This document shows, one piece after another, positions 39,459 through 49,875 of a stretch of DNA of 64,000 nucleotides (position 1 is its first letter; every line of letters begins with the position of its first letter). Below the pieces are notes generated by a model. The model searched no databases. It was not told the origin of the DNA and was given only the letters and a program-made list of their open reading frames with translations. Source of the DNA: Verrucomicrobiaceae bacterium (lineage in GTDB: Bacteria > Verrucomicrobiota > Verrucomicrobiia > Verrucomicrobiales > Verrucomicrobiaceae); the NCBI GenBank assembly GCA_027484445.1, contig JAIXSY010000032.1, forward strand, positions 184,438 through 248,437, in the 5' to 3' direction. A program made the translations under genes and the position numbers.

Positions 39459-41645
39459 TCAATAGTTGAAGCGCACGCCGACATAAAAGTTCCTGCCGTA
39501 GGCGGGGTCCACACCTGCTCCACGGATGCGGCTGTAGTAGTCCTGGTCGAAGAGATTGTTGATGCCTGCGAGCACGGTGACGTTTTCCTTCCAGACCTTC
39601 GCTTCGGCGATCAGGTCGGTGACGTTGTAGGCGGGGATGTTGAAGTTGGCGGAGTTCGTGTCGTCGCCGAAATGCTGGCCCACATAGGTGTGCAGCAGGG
39701 AGATCTTGAAGCGGTCGCGCCAGCGGTAGGTGAGGCCAAAGCGGAGCATGTTCTCGGGTGCATACTGGGGTTCTTTGCCCGCCAGAGGGCCATCGACGAA
39801 TTCGGCGTTCAGCCACTCGTAGGCGACATGGAAGGCGAGGTTGCCAAAGCGTTTCGTGGCGGACTCGGGGTCGCCGCCGGAGAGCTTCGCCGCCGCGGCG
39901 ATGAGGTCTAGCTCACCTGCGACATCGATGCCCCAGTTTTGTGAATGGCCGACGTTCTCCACGGTGGTCACGCCTCCACTGGTCGTGGTGCCGAATCGGT
40001 CCTGATAGTCGATGAAGAAGCCGCTGACGTCCCAGTTCAGGAAGGGTGAGGGCTGGCCGCGATAGCCCAGCTCGTAAGTGAGGGTGTGGCCGGGGTTCAG
40101 GTCGGTGTTGGCGACGTTGTTGTTGATCGGCAGGGTGTCGGCATAGGCCGGGGGCTTGTAGCCCTGAGCGAGGTTGAAATAGAGATTGCTGGTGTCCGTC
40201 AGCTCATAGGACAGGCCGAGCGCGCCCAGGGGGACATGCTGTGCGTCTGCGCGGTGGCGTTCTTCCAGCGGAGTGAGGTTGTTGCTGTTCAGACGAATGC
40301 TGTCATCAATGGTCTGCCAGACGTTCTCGACACGGATGGCGGGGACGATGCTGAGGCGGCCAAATTTGAACTGGTTCTCTGCGAAGAAGGAGATGTAGGC
40401 GGAGCGGCGGGTGATGTCGTTGTAAACTGCGCCGCTGGTGGCGTTTGGCGTGAATCCCAGAGAGTTCTCGATGGGCGCGTAGGTGTAGGTGGAGGTCATG
40501 CCCGCCGTGAGGTGGTGCTCATTTCCCCAGGCCATCCAGGCGTGGCTGAAGCGTAAGTCGGTGCCGAGGGTGTAGTAGCGGTGCTCGGAGATGGTGCTGC
40601 GGCTGGCGTTCGGGCCGCTGGGCGCAGTGCCAAAGCTGGCACCGCGCTGCCTTTGGCTGGTGCGGTTGGAATAGCCGCCGAAGACCTTCCAGACCATCTG
40701 GGTGGCCTCGCTAAAATCGTGCTCCAGAGCCAGGGAGGCGAACTGGCGCTCCACCAGCAGGCGGTCAAAGCGGGTCTGGGCCTGCTCGCGGTTCTGGTTG
40801 TAGTTCAGGTTGTTTCCACCTGTCAGGAAGTTCAGCCCGCCTGGCTCACCGGCATTGGATTTGTAAAGGTCTAGGGTGAGCAGCCAGCGCGTGTTGGTGT
40901 TCAGATCCAGGCCGAGCATGATGGTGCCGCCATTCAGCTCGTAGTCGCTGTTGCGGTCGCGGAAGCTTTCGCCGCTGCGGTGGTTGTAATTGATGAGGTA
41001 ACTCAGCCGCCCGATCGTGCCGTCCACGGAGGTGTAGTTGGAATAGAAGTCGTTGGAGCCGACGAGATTTTGGGTGCTGAACTCGAACTCTTTATCCAGG
41101 CTGGGGCGGTGGGAGATGTAGTTCAGGGAGCCTGCTGGCTGCGGCCCGTAGAGCAGGGAGGAGCCCCCGCGCACGAACTCCATGCGGTCCATCGACTCCA
41201 GGGGCGGGGCGTAATAGACCGTGGAGTAGCCGAACATGTCCATGACGAAGGGGATGCCGTCTTTCAGCACCATGATGTCCTGGGACTCATGCGGATCGCC
41301 AATGCCGCGGCTGCCGAGGGAGAGAATGGCGTTGTTGGAAAGCTCACTGGTCAGCAGACCGGGTGTTTTCGAGAAGGCCTGGCGGTAATTGTCCGTCTGG
41401 ACCTGCGGCAGGGCGTCGAAATCAATGACGGAGGTTTTTTTGCCAGCGAAGATTTTTCCATCGAGGACATCCGGCAGGAACGGTCCCTGGACGACGGGCT
41501 TGGCCTGGGTCTCGGCGGTGATGACCAGCGTGTCGAGCGTCGTGGTGGATGAAGCAGCGGGCGGATTCGTCTGCGCGGGGCTTTGCTGCGAAAAGGCAGG
41601 CACGCAGCCAAAAGCGAGGAGGAAAGAGAGCAGGTTGGGTTTCAT
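39459..41645 (-). CDS. TonB-dependent outer-membrane receptor (FecA/siderophore type)
   Basis: A 728-residue receptor beginning MKPNLLSFLLAFGCVPAFSQ. The signal peptide and a plug domain are clear (VKDGIPFVMD-like VLKDGIPFVMDMFG, VRGGSSLLYGPQPAGSLNYI), followed by 22-strand barrel repeats, and it ends GAGVDPAYGRNFYVGVRFNY with a terminal Tyr typical of outer-membrane beta barrels. It takes up a ferric siderophore, cobalamin or similar compound; the ligand is unknown. The next gene on this strand is the flavoprotein, with a 141-nt gap. Confidence 0.88.
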   Translation of the reverse strand: MKPNLLSFLLAFGCVPAFSQQSPAQTNPPAASSTTTLDTLVITAETQAKPVVQGPFLPDVLDGKIFAGKKTSVIDFDALPQVQTDNYRQAFSKTPGLLTSELSNNAILSLGSRGIGDPHESQDIMVLKDGIPFVMDMFGYSTVYYAPPLESMDRMEFVRGGSSLLYGPQPAGSLNYISHRPSLDKEFEFSTQNLVGSNDFYSNYTSVDGTIGRLSYLINYNHRSGESFRDRNSDYELNGGTIMLGLDLNTNTRWLLTLDLYKSNAGEPGGLNFLTGGNNLNYNQNREQAQTRFDRLLVERQFASLALEHDFSEATQMVWKVFGGYSNRTSQRQRGASFGTAPSGPNASRSTISEHRYYTLGTDLRFSHAWMAWGNEHHLTAGMTSTYTYAPIENSLGFTPNATSGAVYNDITRRSAYISFFAENQFKFGRLSIVPAIRVENVWQTIDDSIRLNSNNLTPLEERHRADAQHVPLGALGLSYELTDTSNLYFNLAQGYKPPAYADTLPINNNVANTDLNPGHTLTYELGYRGQPSPFLNWDVSGFFIDYQDRFGTTTSGGVTTVENVGHSQNWGIDVAGELDLIAAAAKLSGGDPESATKRFGNLAFHVAYEWLNAEFVDGPLAGKEPQYAPENMLRFGLTYRWRDRFKISLLHTYVGQHFGDDTNSANFNIPAYNVTDLIAEAKVWKENVTVLAGINNLFDQDYYSRIRGAGVDPAYGRNFYVGVRFNY

Positions 41646-41882
41646 CAGATTGAGAGAGGTTCTCAGCAAGGCGCGCTCCTTGCTACAAATGAGATTCATA
41701 TTCAAATAAAATGTGACTCGATCTCAAATATTTCACGCCTCACGGTCTCCCGTTTACCCGATACTCAGAGGTTCTAGAGCTTCCTTTTTGAAAAACAGGG
41801 GGCCGGGATGGCTTGGTGTCTCAAATTGGACTGGCCTAGGACAGCGGCTTTCCGGCTTGCGCCTGGGGCGGCTCGCTGGTTC

Positions 41883-44837
41883 ATGACAGACATGGCTCAG
41901 GACTTCATCCGCGTGCGTGGCGCGCGGCAGCACAACCTCAAGAATGTCGATGTGGACATCCCGCGTCAGCAGCTGGTGGTGCTGACCGGGGTCAGCGGCA
42001 GTGGCAAGTCCTCGCTGGCGTTTGACACCCTCTACGCCGAGGGGCAGCGCCGCTATGTGCAGAGCCTTTCCGCCTATGCGCGGCAGTTTTTGGACCAGCT
42101 GGAAAAGCCCGACGTGGACTTCATTGAGGGGCTTTCCCCAGCCGTGGCCATCGAGCAGGTCCACAGCACACCCAACCCACGCAGCACCATCGCCACCGTC
42201 ACGGAAATCTACGATTACCTGCGCGTCCTTTATGCCGTGGCCGGACGACCTCACGATCCCGAGACAGGTGAGGCCCTGGTGAAAAGCACCCCAGCGGAGA
42301 TCGGTGCACGCTTGCTGGAGATGGGCGAAGGCACGCGCTGCGTGGTGCTGGCCCCTTTGCCCCAGCAGGAGGCAGACCTGCTGAAGGCCACTTTGGAAAA
42401 ACTGAAGCGACAGGGCTTCGTACGCATCCGCCTGGATGGTCAGGTGGTGGAGCTGGACGACACGCTGAAGCCAGAGCGGGGCGTGGAGCACCAGATCGAG
42501 GTCGTGGTGGATCGGCTCGTCATCCGGGAGGGCGTGCGCCAGCGGCTGATGGAGAGCATCGAAGCCGCACTGAAGTGGAGCGAGCATGAGGTGCAGTTCC
42601 TCATCGGTCGTGAGGGCGCGGAGGAGGTCATGACCTTCACCACCGCCTACGCAAACCCGCGCACCGGTTACTTGATGGAAAAGCTGACGCCGCAGCATTT
42701 CTCCTTCAACACGCACTGGGGAGCCTGCCCGACCTGCGAAGGCGTGGGCTCACTCATGGCTCCTGATCCAGGTCTGATCGTGCCAGATCCGTCGCTCTCA
42801 CTGAGTGAGGGGGCCGTGAAGAGCTGGTGGGCGCGGAATCCAAAACTGAAAGCCCTGCATGAGCGTGGCCTTGAGGCTTTGGCGAAGCATTTCGGGGTGT
42901 CCTGGGAGGCACCTTTCAAGACGCTACCCGCCGCCTTTCAGCAGGCGCTTTTCCATGGCACTGGCGATGAAGCGATTGCCACCGGCTGGAGCACGACGAG
43001 CAACAAGCGCAGCCTCGCGAAGCCCTACGAGGGGCTTTTGCACGAGGCGAAACGCCTGCATGACCATGCCGAGAGCGATGCCCTGCGCGCGCAGTTGAGT
43101 CGCTTCATGAATCCCCTGCCCTGCCCGGACTGCGGGGGAAAACGGCTGCGGCCAGAGTCGCTGGCGGTGAAGCTGAGTTCTTCGTTCTTGATTCCTGATT
43201 CGGCGTTGCCTGCCCGCCAGAACGGGGAACCGGGAACCAGTCGTGGGCTAAACCTCCACGACTTCACCGCCCTGCCGATCCGGGAGGCCTTGGCCTGGAT
43301 GCAGGGGCTGGAAATGACGGCGCAGCAGCAGGCCTATGTCGGTGAGCTGCAAAAAGAAGTGCTGAAGCGGCTGGAATTCCTGGAGCAGGTGGGCCTGGGC
43401 TACCTCGGCCTGAACCGAGAGAGCGGCACCCTTTCCGGCGGGGAAATGCAGCGCATCCGCCTAGCCACGCAGATCGGCGCGGGCTTGGCAGGCGTGCTTT
43501 ACGTTCTGGATGAGCCCAGCATCGGCCTGCATCCCGCTGATACCGAAAAGCTGATCCAAACCCTGCTACGCCTGCGGGACCTGGGGAATACGGTGCTCGT
43601 CGTGGAGCATGACGAGGCGATGATGCGCGCGGCGGATCACGTGATCGAGCTCGGCCCTGCTGCTGGCGAGCACGGTGGGAAAATCATCGCTCAGGGCACT
43701 CCAGCTGAGGTCATGGCCCAGCGCGAAAGCCTGACCGGCGCTTATTTGAACCATAGCCTGAAGATCAAAGCGCCCTCCGACCGTAGGCGCATTCGCCAAA
43801 AGGCAGGCGATTTCATGCTCGATGCCGACCTTCACGCTCTGTCGAGCACGCCCACAACCCTGACGATTCACAAAGCCACCGAACACAACCTGCGCGAAGT
43901 GAGCGCCAGCTTCCCAGTCGGTTGCCTGACCTGCGTGACGGGACCTTCCGGCAGTGGCAAATCGACGCTGGTGAACCGGGTGCTGATGCGCGCGCTGCAG
44001 CGGCACTTTTACGGAGCGAAGGACGAGCCAGGCCGCCACGAGGCCATCACAGGACTGGAGGCTTTTGACAAAGTCGTGGTCATCGACCAGTCGCCCATCG
44101 GCCGCAGTCCACGCAGCAATCCCGCGACCTACACGGGCGCTTTTTCAGCCATCCGCGAGCTCTTTTCCCAACTGCCACTGGCCCGCGTGCGCGGCTACGA
44201 TGCAGGCCGATTCAGCTTCAACACGCCGGGGGGACGCTGCGAAAAATGCCAGGGAGATGGGCAGATCAAAATCGACATGCACTTCCTGGCCGATGTTTAC
44301 GTGACCTGCGATCAATGCCAGGGCAGACGCTACAACGCCGAAACGCTGGAGATCACCTTCAAGGGGCAAAACATCGCCGATGTGCTGGAGATGACCGTGA
44401 GTGAGGCCGCGCGCTTTTTTGGCAAAGCCAGCGCCATCGCCGCGAAGCTCATCACGCTAGAGGAATGCGGCCTGGGCTACGTCCGCCTCGGTCAGGCCGG
44501 CAACACCCTCAGCGGCGGTGAGGCCCAGCGCATCAAGCTAGCCGCAGAGCTGGCGCGCCGTGCTACCGGACGCACGCTGTATGTGCTGGATGAGCCCACC
44601 ACGGGCCTGCACTTTGCCGACATCCAGACCCTGCTCGGCGTGCTGTTCAGGCTGAGAGATGCGGGGAACACCCTGATCGTCATCGAGCATCATGTGGATG
44701 TCATCCGCTGCGCGGACTGGATCATCGACCTCGGCCCCGGTGGCGGCAAAGAAGGTGGGCGGCTGGTCGCCGCAGGCACGCCCGAAGACCTTGCCCGAGT
44801 GGCCGAAAGCTCGACAGGGCGGTTTTTGCGGAACTGA
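41883..44837 (+). CDS. uvrA: Excinuclease ABC subunit A
   Basis: A 984-residue UvrA from MTDMAQDFIRVRGARQHNLK. Both ATP sites (TGVSGSGKSSLAFDTLYAEG and TGPSGSGKSTLVNRVL), two signature segments (TLSGGEMQRIRLATQI, TLSGGEAQRIKLAAEL) and zinc fingers (CPTCEGVG, CPDCGGKR, CEKCQGDGQ with CDQCQGRR) are present. It recognises DNA lesions in nucleotide excision repair. A stretch of about 25 residues at 431-455 (FLIPDSALPARQNGEPGTSR) is not in usual UvrA and looks like translated repeat DNA. Confidence 0.95.
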   Translation: MTDMAQDFIRVRGARQHNLKNVDVDIPRQQLVVLTGVSGSGKSSLAFDTLYAEGQRRYVQSLSAYARQFLDQLEKPDVDFIEGLSPAVAIEQVHSTPNPRSTIATVTEIYDYLRVLYAVAGRPHDPETGEALVKSTPAEIGARLLEMGEGTRCVVLAPLPQQEADLLKATLEKLKRQGFVRIRLDGQVVELDDTLKPERGVEHQIEVVVDRLVIREGVRQRLMESIEAALKWSEHEVQFLIGREGAEEVMTFTTAYANPRTGYLMEKLTPQHFSFNTHWGACPTCEGVGSLMAPDPGLIVPDPSLSLSEGAVKSWWARNPKLKALHERGLEALAKHFGVSWEAPFKTLPAAFQQALFHGTGDEAIATGWSTTSNKRSLAKPYEGLLHEAKRLHDHAESDALRAQLSRFMNPLPCPDCGGKRLRPESLAVKLSSSFLIPDSALPARQNGEPGTSRGLNLHDFTALPIREALAWMQGLEMTAQQQAYVGELQKEVLKRLEFLEQVGLGYLGLNRESGTLSGGEMQRIRLATQIGAGLAGVLYVLDEPSIGLHPADTEKLIQTLLRLRDLGNTVLVVEHDEAMMRAADHVIELGPAAGEHGGKIIAQGTPAEVMAQRESLTGAYLNHSLKIKAPSDRRRIRQKAGDFMLDADLHALSSTPTTLTIHKATEHNLREVSASFPVGCLTCVTGPSGSGKSTLVNRVLMRALQRHFYGAKDEPGRHEAITGLEAFDKVVVIDQSPIGRSPRSNPATYTGAFSAIRELFSQLPLARVRGYDAGRFSFNTPGGRCEKCQGDGQIKIDMHFLADVYVTCDQCQGRRYNAETLEITFKGQNIADVLEMTVSEAARFFGKASAIAAKLITLEECGLGYVRLGQAGNTLSGGEAQRIKLAAELARRATGRTLYVLDEPTTGLHFADIQTLLGVLFRLRDAGNTLIVIEHHVDVIRCADWIIDLGPGGGKEGGRLVAAGTPEDLARVAESSTGRFLRN

Positions 44838-45000
44838 GTCGTTCCGACGCACTCGGCCTTAGACAGGCAAGACTTCAGCAACGGCAAACCTGGCACGACC
44901 TGACTCGAGGCCAGGTTTGGAAATCTCAAAAAAAGCACACGCGCTAGAAGACGAGTGTCCAAAAAAGTCCACAGCGAGCCTCGTATGCTCACTCCACGCC

Positions 45001-48000
45001 ATGTTTGCTCGCCCTTCGCGTCTCATCTTCCCCTGCCTGCTTCTCGCCGGTGCAGCCCAGGCCGCACCTTCGGCGGAGGGACTGAAATTCTTCGAATCAA
45101 AGATCCGCCCGATCTTGGTCGAAAGCTGCCAGGAATGCCACGGAGACAAGAAGCACAAAGGCGAGCTGCGCCTCGATAACCTCACCTACATCCTGCAGGG
45201 TGGAGAGAGCGGCCCCGCCCTGGTGCCGCATCAGCCCGACCAATCCCTGCTGATCAAGGTGGTCAGCTACGAAGACCCAGACATGGAAATGCCGCCGGAC
45301 GGCAAGCTGCCTGAAGATCAAATCGCCGCGCTGAAGCAATGGATCGCCATGGGTGCGCCCTGGCCCGAACAAGAAGTCGCAGCTGCCAAACCTGCCCGCC
45401 GGCCTGGCGAATTCACGGCGGAAGACCGAGCTTGGTGGGCCTTTCAACCCGTCAAAGAACCGACAGTGCCAACCCTGAAGCACGCGGGCAACGCGATTGA
45501 TGCCTTCCTAGAAGCCAAGCGCGCCAGTGCCGGACTGAAAGCCAGCCCTGAGGCTGCGCCTGAGGAACTGATCCGCCGAGTGTCCTTTGATCTCACGGGC
45601 CTGCCCCCCACACCCGAAGAGGTGAAGCAGTTCGTCGAAGCCTGCTCCACGGGCTCTGACCAAGCCGAACACGCCTACGAAAGCCTCGTGGATCGCCTAC
45701 TGGCCTCCCCCCGCTTTGGTGAGCGCATGGCACAGCACTGGCTAGACCTCGTGCGCTACGCGGAATCCGAAGGTTATCGTCTCGACGCCTATCGCCCCAA
45801 TGTCTGGCCTTACCGGGATTACGTCATCGAATCCTTCAACCATGACAAACCCTTCCATCAGTTCGTGAAAGAGCAGCTGGCTGGAGATGAAATCGCTCCC
45901 GGTGACCCCAAGAGCGAGATCGCTACGGCCTTCCTCCGCCACACGGTGTATGAATACAATCAGCGCGATGTCGAAGGGCAATGGCGGACGATCCTGAATG
46001 AAGTGACCGATGTCACGGCAGACGTCTTTCTGGGCATGAGCGTGCAGTGCGCGCAGTGCCACGACCACAAGTTCGACCCTATTTTGCAAAAGGACTACTA
46101 TCGGCTGCAATCCTTCCTGGCGAACATCACCTGGCCCGAAGACAAAATCTACGCCACCCAGGAAGAAATCGCCGCCCATCAGCAGCAGCATCAGGCCTGG
46201 TTGGAAGCCACCCAGGAACCCCGCGCGGTGATTGAGGCCATCATCGAACCCCGCATCCAAAACGCCCAAAAAAGCGCCATGGAAAAGTTCCCCGAGGAGA
46301 TCGTGGCCATGTGGCAAAAACCACGCGCGCAGCGCACGCCCTACGAAGAGCAGATCGTCCAACTGGCTTGGCGTCAGGCTGAGTATGAGCGCTATCGCTT
46401 CAAGCCCGACAAAATCAAAGAACCCGAGGCCAGCCAGCTGCGGGAGGCCCAGGCCAAGCTGGCCAGCTTTGACCCCTTGAAGCCCAAGCCTCTCCTGACC
46501 GCCTACGCCATTGGCGAGACAGGGCCCATCGCACGAGACGCGAAGTTCAAAACGCGCCGCAGTGGTGAAGTCGAGGCCAAACCCGGATTCCTCACCATCC
46601 TCGACCCGAACGATGCTGTCCTTCCATCCGTGAAAGCAGAGGCCAAGACCAGCGGACGACGCAGCGTCCTGGCCGATTGGTTTACCCGAGCAGACAATCC
46701 CCTGTCCACCCGCGTCATCGTGAACCGCCTGTGGTCCTGGCACTTCGGACGTGGCATCGCCGGCACCCCGAGCGACTTTGGCCGACTTGGCGAGGCCCCA
46801 ACGCATCCTGAGCTGCTCGACTGGCTGACCGTGCAGTTCCTGAAGGGGGACTGGAAGATGAAGCCCATCCACAAGATGATCGTCATGAGCGCGGCCTACC
46901 GCCAAAGTGCCCTGCTGCAGGACAAGGCAGCCCTTCAATCCGATCCAGAGAACAAGCTGCTCTGGCGCTTCCCTCCGCGTCGTCTGGATGCTGAACAGGC
47001 GCGTGATGCCGCACTGTTTGCCAGCGGTGAACTCGACCTAACCATGGGTGGCGAAGGGGTGGAAGCCAGCAAACCGCGCCGCAGCATCTACACGCGCAAA
47101 ATCCGCAACACGCAGGATGAATTCCTGCAAAGCCTGGATGCTCCGCCCGGCTTCTCCAGCCTGCCCACGCGCGATGCCACGACCACTGCCACGCAAAGCC
47201 TGCTGATGATCAATGGCGAATGGCCGCTCGAGCGGGCGCGCCACATGGCAGCACGGCTGGCACAGGACAAAGCTCTCCGTGATGCAGAAGTGATCCGCCA
47301 CGCCTATGAACTCGCACTCGGTCGCGAGCCCAGCGCCAGCGAAGCCAAAGAAGCCCTCAGCTTCCTCACCAGCCAGCGGGCACGTTTGAAAAAATCCCTG
47401 CCTCCGCCACCGGCTGAGCTGCCTGCAATCGCCGATGCAAAACCGTACTTTGGCCCACCTGCCCCGACCAAGACGAGCCAGACGCTATGGATGGAACCTG
47501 GCAGCAAGCATGAAAAGCTGCGCGTCAATGCTACCCAAGCGCTGGAAGGCAATGACTTCGCGATTGAGGGCGTGGTGAATCTAAAAAGCCTCTATCCGAA
47601 TGGCTCTGTGCGCACGATTGCAGCGCGTTGGGACAATGACAAAGCCACTCCTGGCTGGGCCTTTGGCGTCACCAGTGAAAAGTCCGCTTACAAGCCGAAC
47701 AACCTCATCATGCAACTCGTGGGCGAGGACTTCCAAGGCAGCCTTGCCTATGAAGTCGTGGCCAGCGGGCTGCGCATTCCTTTGAACAAGCCACACTACG
47801 TGGCTGCCGTGCTGCACAATGAGCCCGGCGAAGGGCAAACCTTTGGTGGCACCATCACCTTCTATGCGCGCGACCTCAGCGATCCAGCCGCGCCCCTGCA
47901 AACCGTGACCGTGTCCCACCCGATCTGCGGCGGCTACGTCAGCCATGAGCGTGCACTTTACATCGGCGGACGAGAAAAAGACAAAGCCAGCCTCTGGCAT

Positions 48001-48258
48001 GGAGCGATCTCCCGCGTGGCGCTGCGTCAGGGCAGCTTGGAGGCCGGTCAACTGATGGCCTGGGTGGGCATGAATGACCCAACCTGCCTCGTGGATGTGA
48101 ATGCCGATCTAGCGACGGAGCAGCTCAAAACCGCCTGGAAATGGGAGTCCAGCGCGCCTGCGGGAACCCCCAAAGGGAGCGCCGATCCCCACCGCGAAGC
48201 TCTGGCCGACCTCTGCCATGTGCTGCTGAACTCGAACGAATTTTTCTACCTGCACTGA
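45001..48258 (+). CDS. PSD1/DUF1549/DUF1553 protein with C-terminal LamG-like domain
   Basis: A 1085-residue exported protein from MFARPSRLIFPCLLLAGAAQ. Cytochrome domain with CQECHGDKKHKGELRLDN near residue 43; DUF1549 around 160-390 (LTGLPPTPEEVKQ, QCAQCHDHKFDPILQKDYY); DUF1553 around 560-830 (SDFGRLGEAPTHPELLDWL, RRLDAEQARDAAL). Residues about 840-1020 form a concanavalin/LamG-like domain not present in the paralogue at 34455. No DUF1501 gene follows. Probably a cell-surface or periplasmic protein in polysaccharide metabolism, role unproven. Confidence 0.87.
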   Translation: MFARPSRLIFPCLLLAGAAQAAPSAEGLKFFESKIRPILVESCQECHGDKKHKGELRLDNLTYILQGGESGPALVPHQPDQSLLIKVVSYEDPDMEMPPDGKLPEDQIAALKQWIAMGAPWPEQEVAAAKPARRPGEFTAEDRAWWAFQPVKEPTVPTLKHAGNAIDAFLEAKRASAGLKASPEAAPEELIRRVSFDLTGLPPTPEEVKQFVEACSTGSDQAEHAYESLVDRLLASPRFGERMAQHWLDLVRYAESEGYRLDAYRPNVWPYRDYVIESFNHDKPFHQFVKEQLAGDEIAPGDPKSEIATAFLRHTVYEYNQRDVEGQWRTILNEVTDVTADVFLGMSVQCAQCHDHKFDPILQKDYYRLQSFLANITWPEDKIYATQEEIAAHQQQHQAWLEATQEPRAVIEAIIEPRIQNAQKSAMEKFPEEIVAMWQKPRAQRTPYEEQIVQLAWRQAEYERYRFKPDKIKEPEASQLREAQAKLASFDPLKPKPLLTAYAIGETGPIARDAKFKTRRSGEVEAKPGFLTILDPNDAVLPSVKAEAKTSGRRSVLADWFTRADNPLSTRVIVNRLWSWHFGRGIAGTPSDFGRLGEAPTHPELLDWLTVQFLKGDWKMKPIHKMIVMSAAYRQSALLQDKAALQSDPENKLLWRFPPRRLDAEQARDAALFASGELDLTMGGEGVEASKPRRSIYTRKIRNTQDEFLQSLDAPPGFSSLPTRDATTTATQSLLMINGEWPLERARHMAARLAQDKALRDAEVIRHAYELALGREPSASEAKEALSFLTSQRARLKKSLPPPPAELPAIADAKPYFGPPAPTKTSQTLWMEPGSKHEKLRVNATQALEGNDFAIEGVVNLKSLYPNGSVRTIAARWDNDKATPGWAFGVTSEKSAYKPNNLIMQLVGEDFQGSLAYEVVASGLRIPLNKPHYVAAVLHNEPGEGQTFGGTITFYARDLSDPAAPLQTVTVSHPICGGYVSHERALYIGGREKDKASLWHGAISRVALRQGSLEAGQLMAWVGMNDPTCLVDVNADLATEQLKTAWKWESSAPAGTPKGSADPHREALADLCHVLLNSNEFFYLH

Positions 48259-48405
48259 GACCAACAAATTCCTGATCCCTCACCCTCCTCGGCTGGAAAT
48301 GCACGGTCTTTGACAGAAGCATTGACATCGGATTCACGGATTTTACACTCCGCTCGTTTTTACCCTGAATCATCCAGCATCAAGGAACGTGGAGGCCATC
48401 ACCGC

Positions 48406-48669
48406 ATGAGGAACGACGACTACGAAGAGCAGCCCAGACGCGGCAATCCGCCGCTGCACTCAGAGAAGATCATGACTGAGCGGAAGATTTTCTTCCTTGA
48501 TCTCAAAGAAAATGAACGCGGTCGTGTCATCAAAATCACCGAAGATGTCCGTGGTCGCCGTGACACGATCATGCTGCCCCTCGAAGCTGCGGATGAATTC
48601 CTGGACGCGCTGCAGCGCATCCTCGAAATCGAGCGTGACCTGCCACCAGTGGCCACAGCCGCTGAGTGA
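48406..48669 (+). CDS. PUR-family nucleic-acid-binding protein (DUF3276)
   Basis: An 87-residue protein from MRNDDYEEQPRRGNPPLHSE. The PUR repeat follows: IFFLDLKENERGRVIKITED, DTIMLPLEAADEFLDALQRI. Bacterial members (as in Borrelia and Bacteroidetes) bind single-stranded DNA and RNA and often repress genes. It is monocistronic here and ends in an acidic tail. Confidence 0.8.
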   Translation: MRNDDYEEQPRRGNPPLHSEKIMTERKIFFLDLKENERGRVIKITEDVRGRRDTIMLPLEAADEFLDALQRILEIERDLPPVATAAE

Positions 48670-48767
48670 AGGCCGCCCGCCGTGGCAGGAAGCATTGGAC
48701 AGCGCCGGGCCGGTAGGGCAATCATTCGCCTTCTTTCTGAGACACACTTTTGCCTCTGTTGATCGCA

Positions 48768-49385
48768 ATGCCCCCCTGCGCCCTCTTTTCCCCACGATCT
48801 GTCTTTCTGCTGCTCGCCGCCCTGCTGACCTCCTGCGTCGGCACTAGCTCTCGGGATCGCGGACAGACTCAGTATTTAGAAGCCTTTGACCCAAACTCGG
48901 TGCCGCACTCGGCATTGTACAATCAGGATCAGGACTCCTACTGGGATGGTGATGGAATGACGGGCGCGCCCAACATCGTCATCGACCTGAGCGATCAAAA
49001 AGCCTACTTCTACAAAGGCGGCGCGCTGGCCGGGGTGTCCGCTCTTTCCACCGGAGATGAAAAGCACCCGACGCAGACCGGGAACTTCAAGATCATCCAA
49101 AAGGACCAATGGCATAAATCCAACCTCTACGGTGACTTCGTCGATGCCTATGGCCAGGTCGTCGTGGCGAACATCGACATCACGAAGGACAAGCCACCGC
49201 CCGGAACCCGCTTTGAAGGCTCGAAGATGCACCACTTCATGCGCTTCGTGGGTGGCACAGGGATGCACGAAGGCTTCCTGCCTGGCTACCCTGCGAGCCA
49301 TGGCTGCGTGCGTATGCCAGGCCACATGGCCGCGATCTTTTACAACAACGTCTCTGTGGGCACCCCAGTGACCGTGCGCCCCTGA
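48768..49385 (+). CDS. L,D-transpeptidase (YkuD) lipoprotein
   Basis: A 205-residue protein with lipobox SVFLLLAALLTSC. The YkuD domain covers about 60-205 (IVIDLSDQKAYFYKGG, THPTQTG-like EKHPTQTGNFKI) and has the catalytic motif GYPASHGCVRMPGHMA with the active Cys. It forms 3-3 peptidoglycan cross-links or attaches lipoprotein. A rhodanese gene follows after 14 nt. Confidence 0.87.
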   Translation: MPPCALFSPRSVFLLLAALLTSCVGTSSRDRGQTQYLEAFDPNSVPHSALYNQDQDSYWDGDGMTGAPNIVIDLSDQKAYFYKGGALAGVSALSTGDEKHPTQTGNFKIIQKDQWHKSNLYGDFVDAYGQVVVANIDITKDKPPPGTRFEGSKMHHFMRFVGGTGMHEGFLPGYPASHGCVRMPGHMAAIFYNNVSVGTPVTVRP

Positions 49386-49399
49386 TCCCTGCTGTCCTC

Positions 49400-49744
49400 A
49401 TGAGCTTCGAAGATTTGCCGCTGGAAATTAGTGTCGATGATGTGGTTTACTTGCAGGGCATCCCCGAGCAAAAGCCACGCATCATCGACTGTCGCGAATC
49501 TGACGAGTGGGCCATCTGCCATCTGGAAGGTGCAGAACTGGTGCCGCTCTCGCAGTTTGGTGAGCTAGCACCCCAGCGCTTCCAAGACACGCAGCAGCAT
49601 GTGGTGATCTACTGCCACCACGGCATGAGAAGCCAGCGTGCGGCGGCATGGCTGCGCCAGCATGGGTTTCGCAAAGCGCAGTCGATGCGCGGCGGCATTG
49701 ATGCCTGGTCGGAAATGGTCGATCCCACCCTCCCGCGCTATTGA
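49400..49744 (+). CDS. Rhodanese-like sulfurtransferase domain protein
   Basis: A 114-residue single rhodanese domain. Key parts are IDCRESDEWAICHLEGAELV and the active loop VIYCHHGMRSQRAAAWL with the sulfur-carrying Cys. Similar to GlpE-like or MoeB-linked rhodaneses. It lies close after the L,D-transpeptidase gene, perhaps in one transcript. Confidence 0.88.
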   Translation: MSFEDLPLEISVDDVVYLQGIPEQKPRIIDCRESDEWAICHLEGAELVPLSQFGELAPQRFQDTQQHVVIYCHHGMRSQRAAAWLRQHGFRKAQSMRGGIDAWSEMVDPTLPRY

Positions 49745-49875
49745 GCGAAATCTCTCGCCATTGCCAAAGCGGCGAAATGTCTGCTTGGCTTCCTGCAAAC
49801 CCCCTGGGAAAGTTGGCCTCAGTCCTGCTTTGAACTTTATCACGGCGGTGAAACGCCCAGCCAACCCCAACCACC

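Noticed and set aside
39450..39911. Plus-strand frames opposite the TonB receptor
   Set aside because: Antisense to a well-supported barrel gene with no independent motif.
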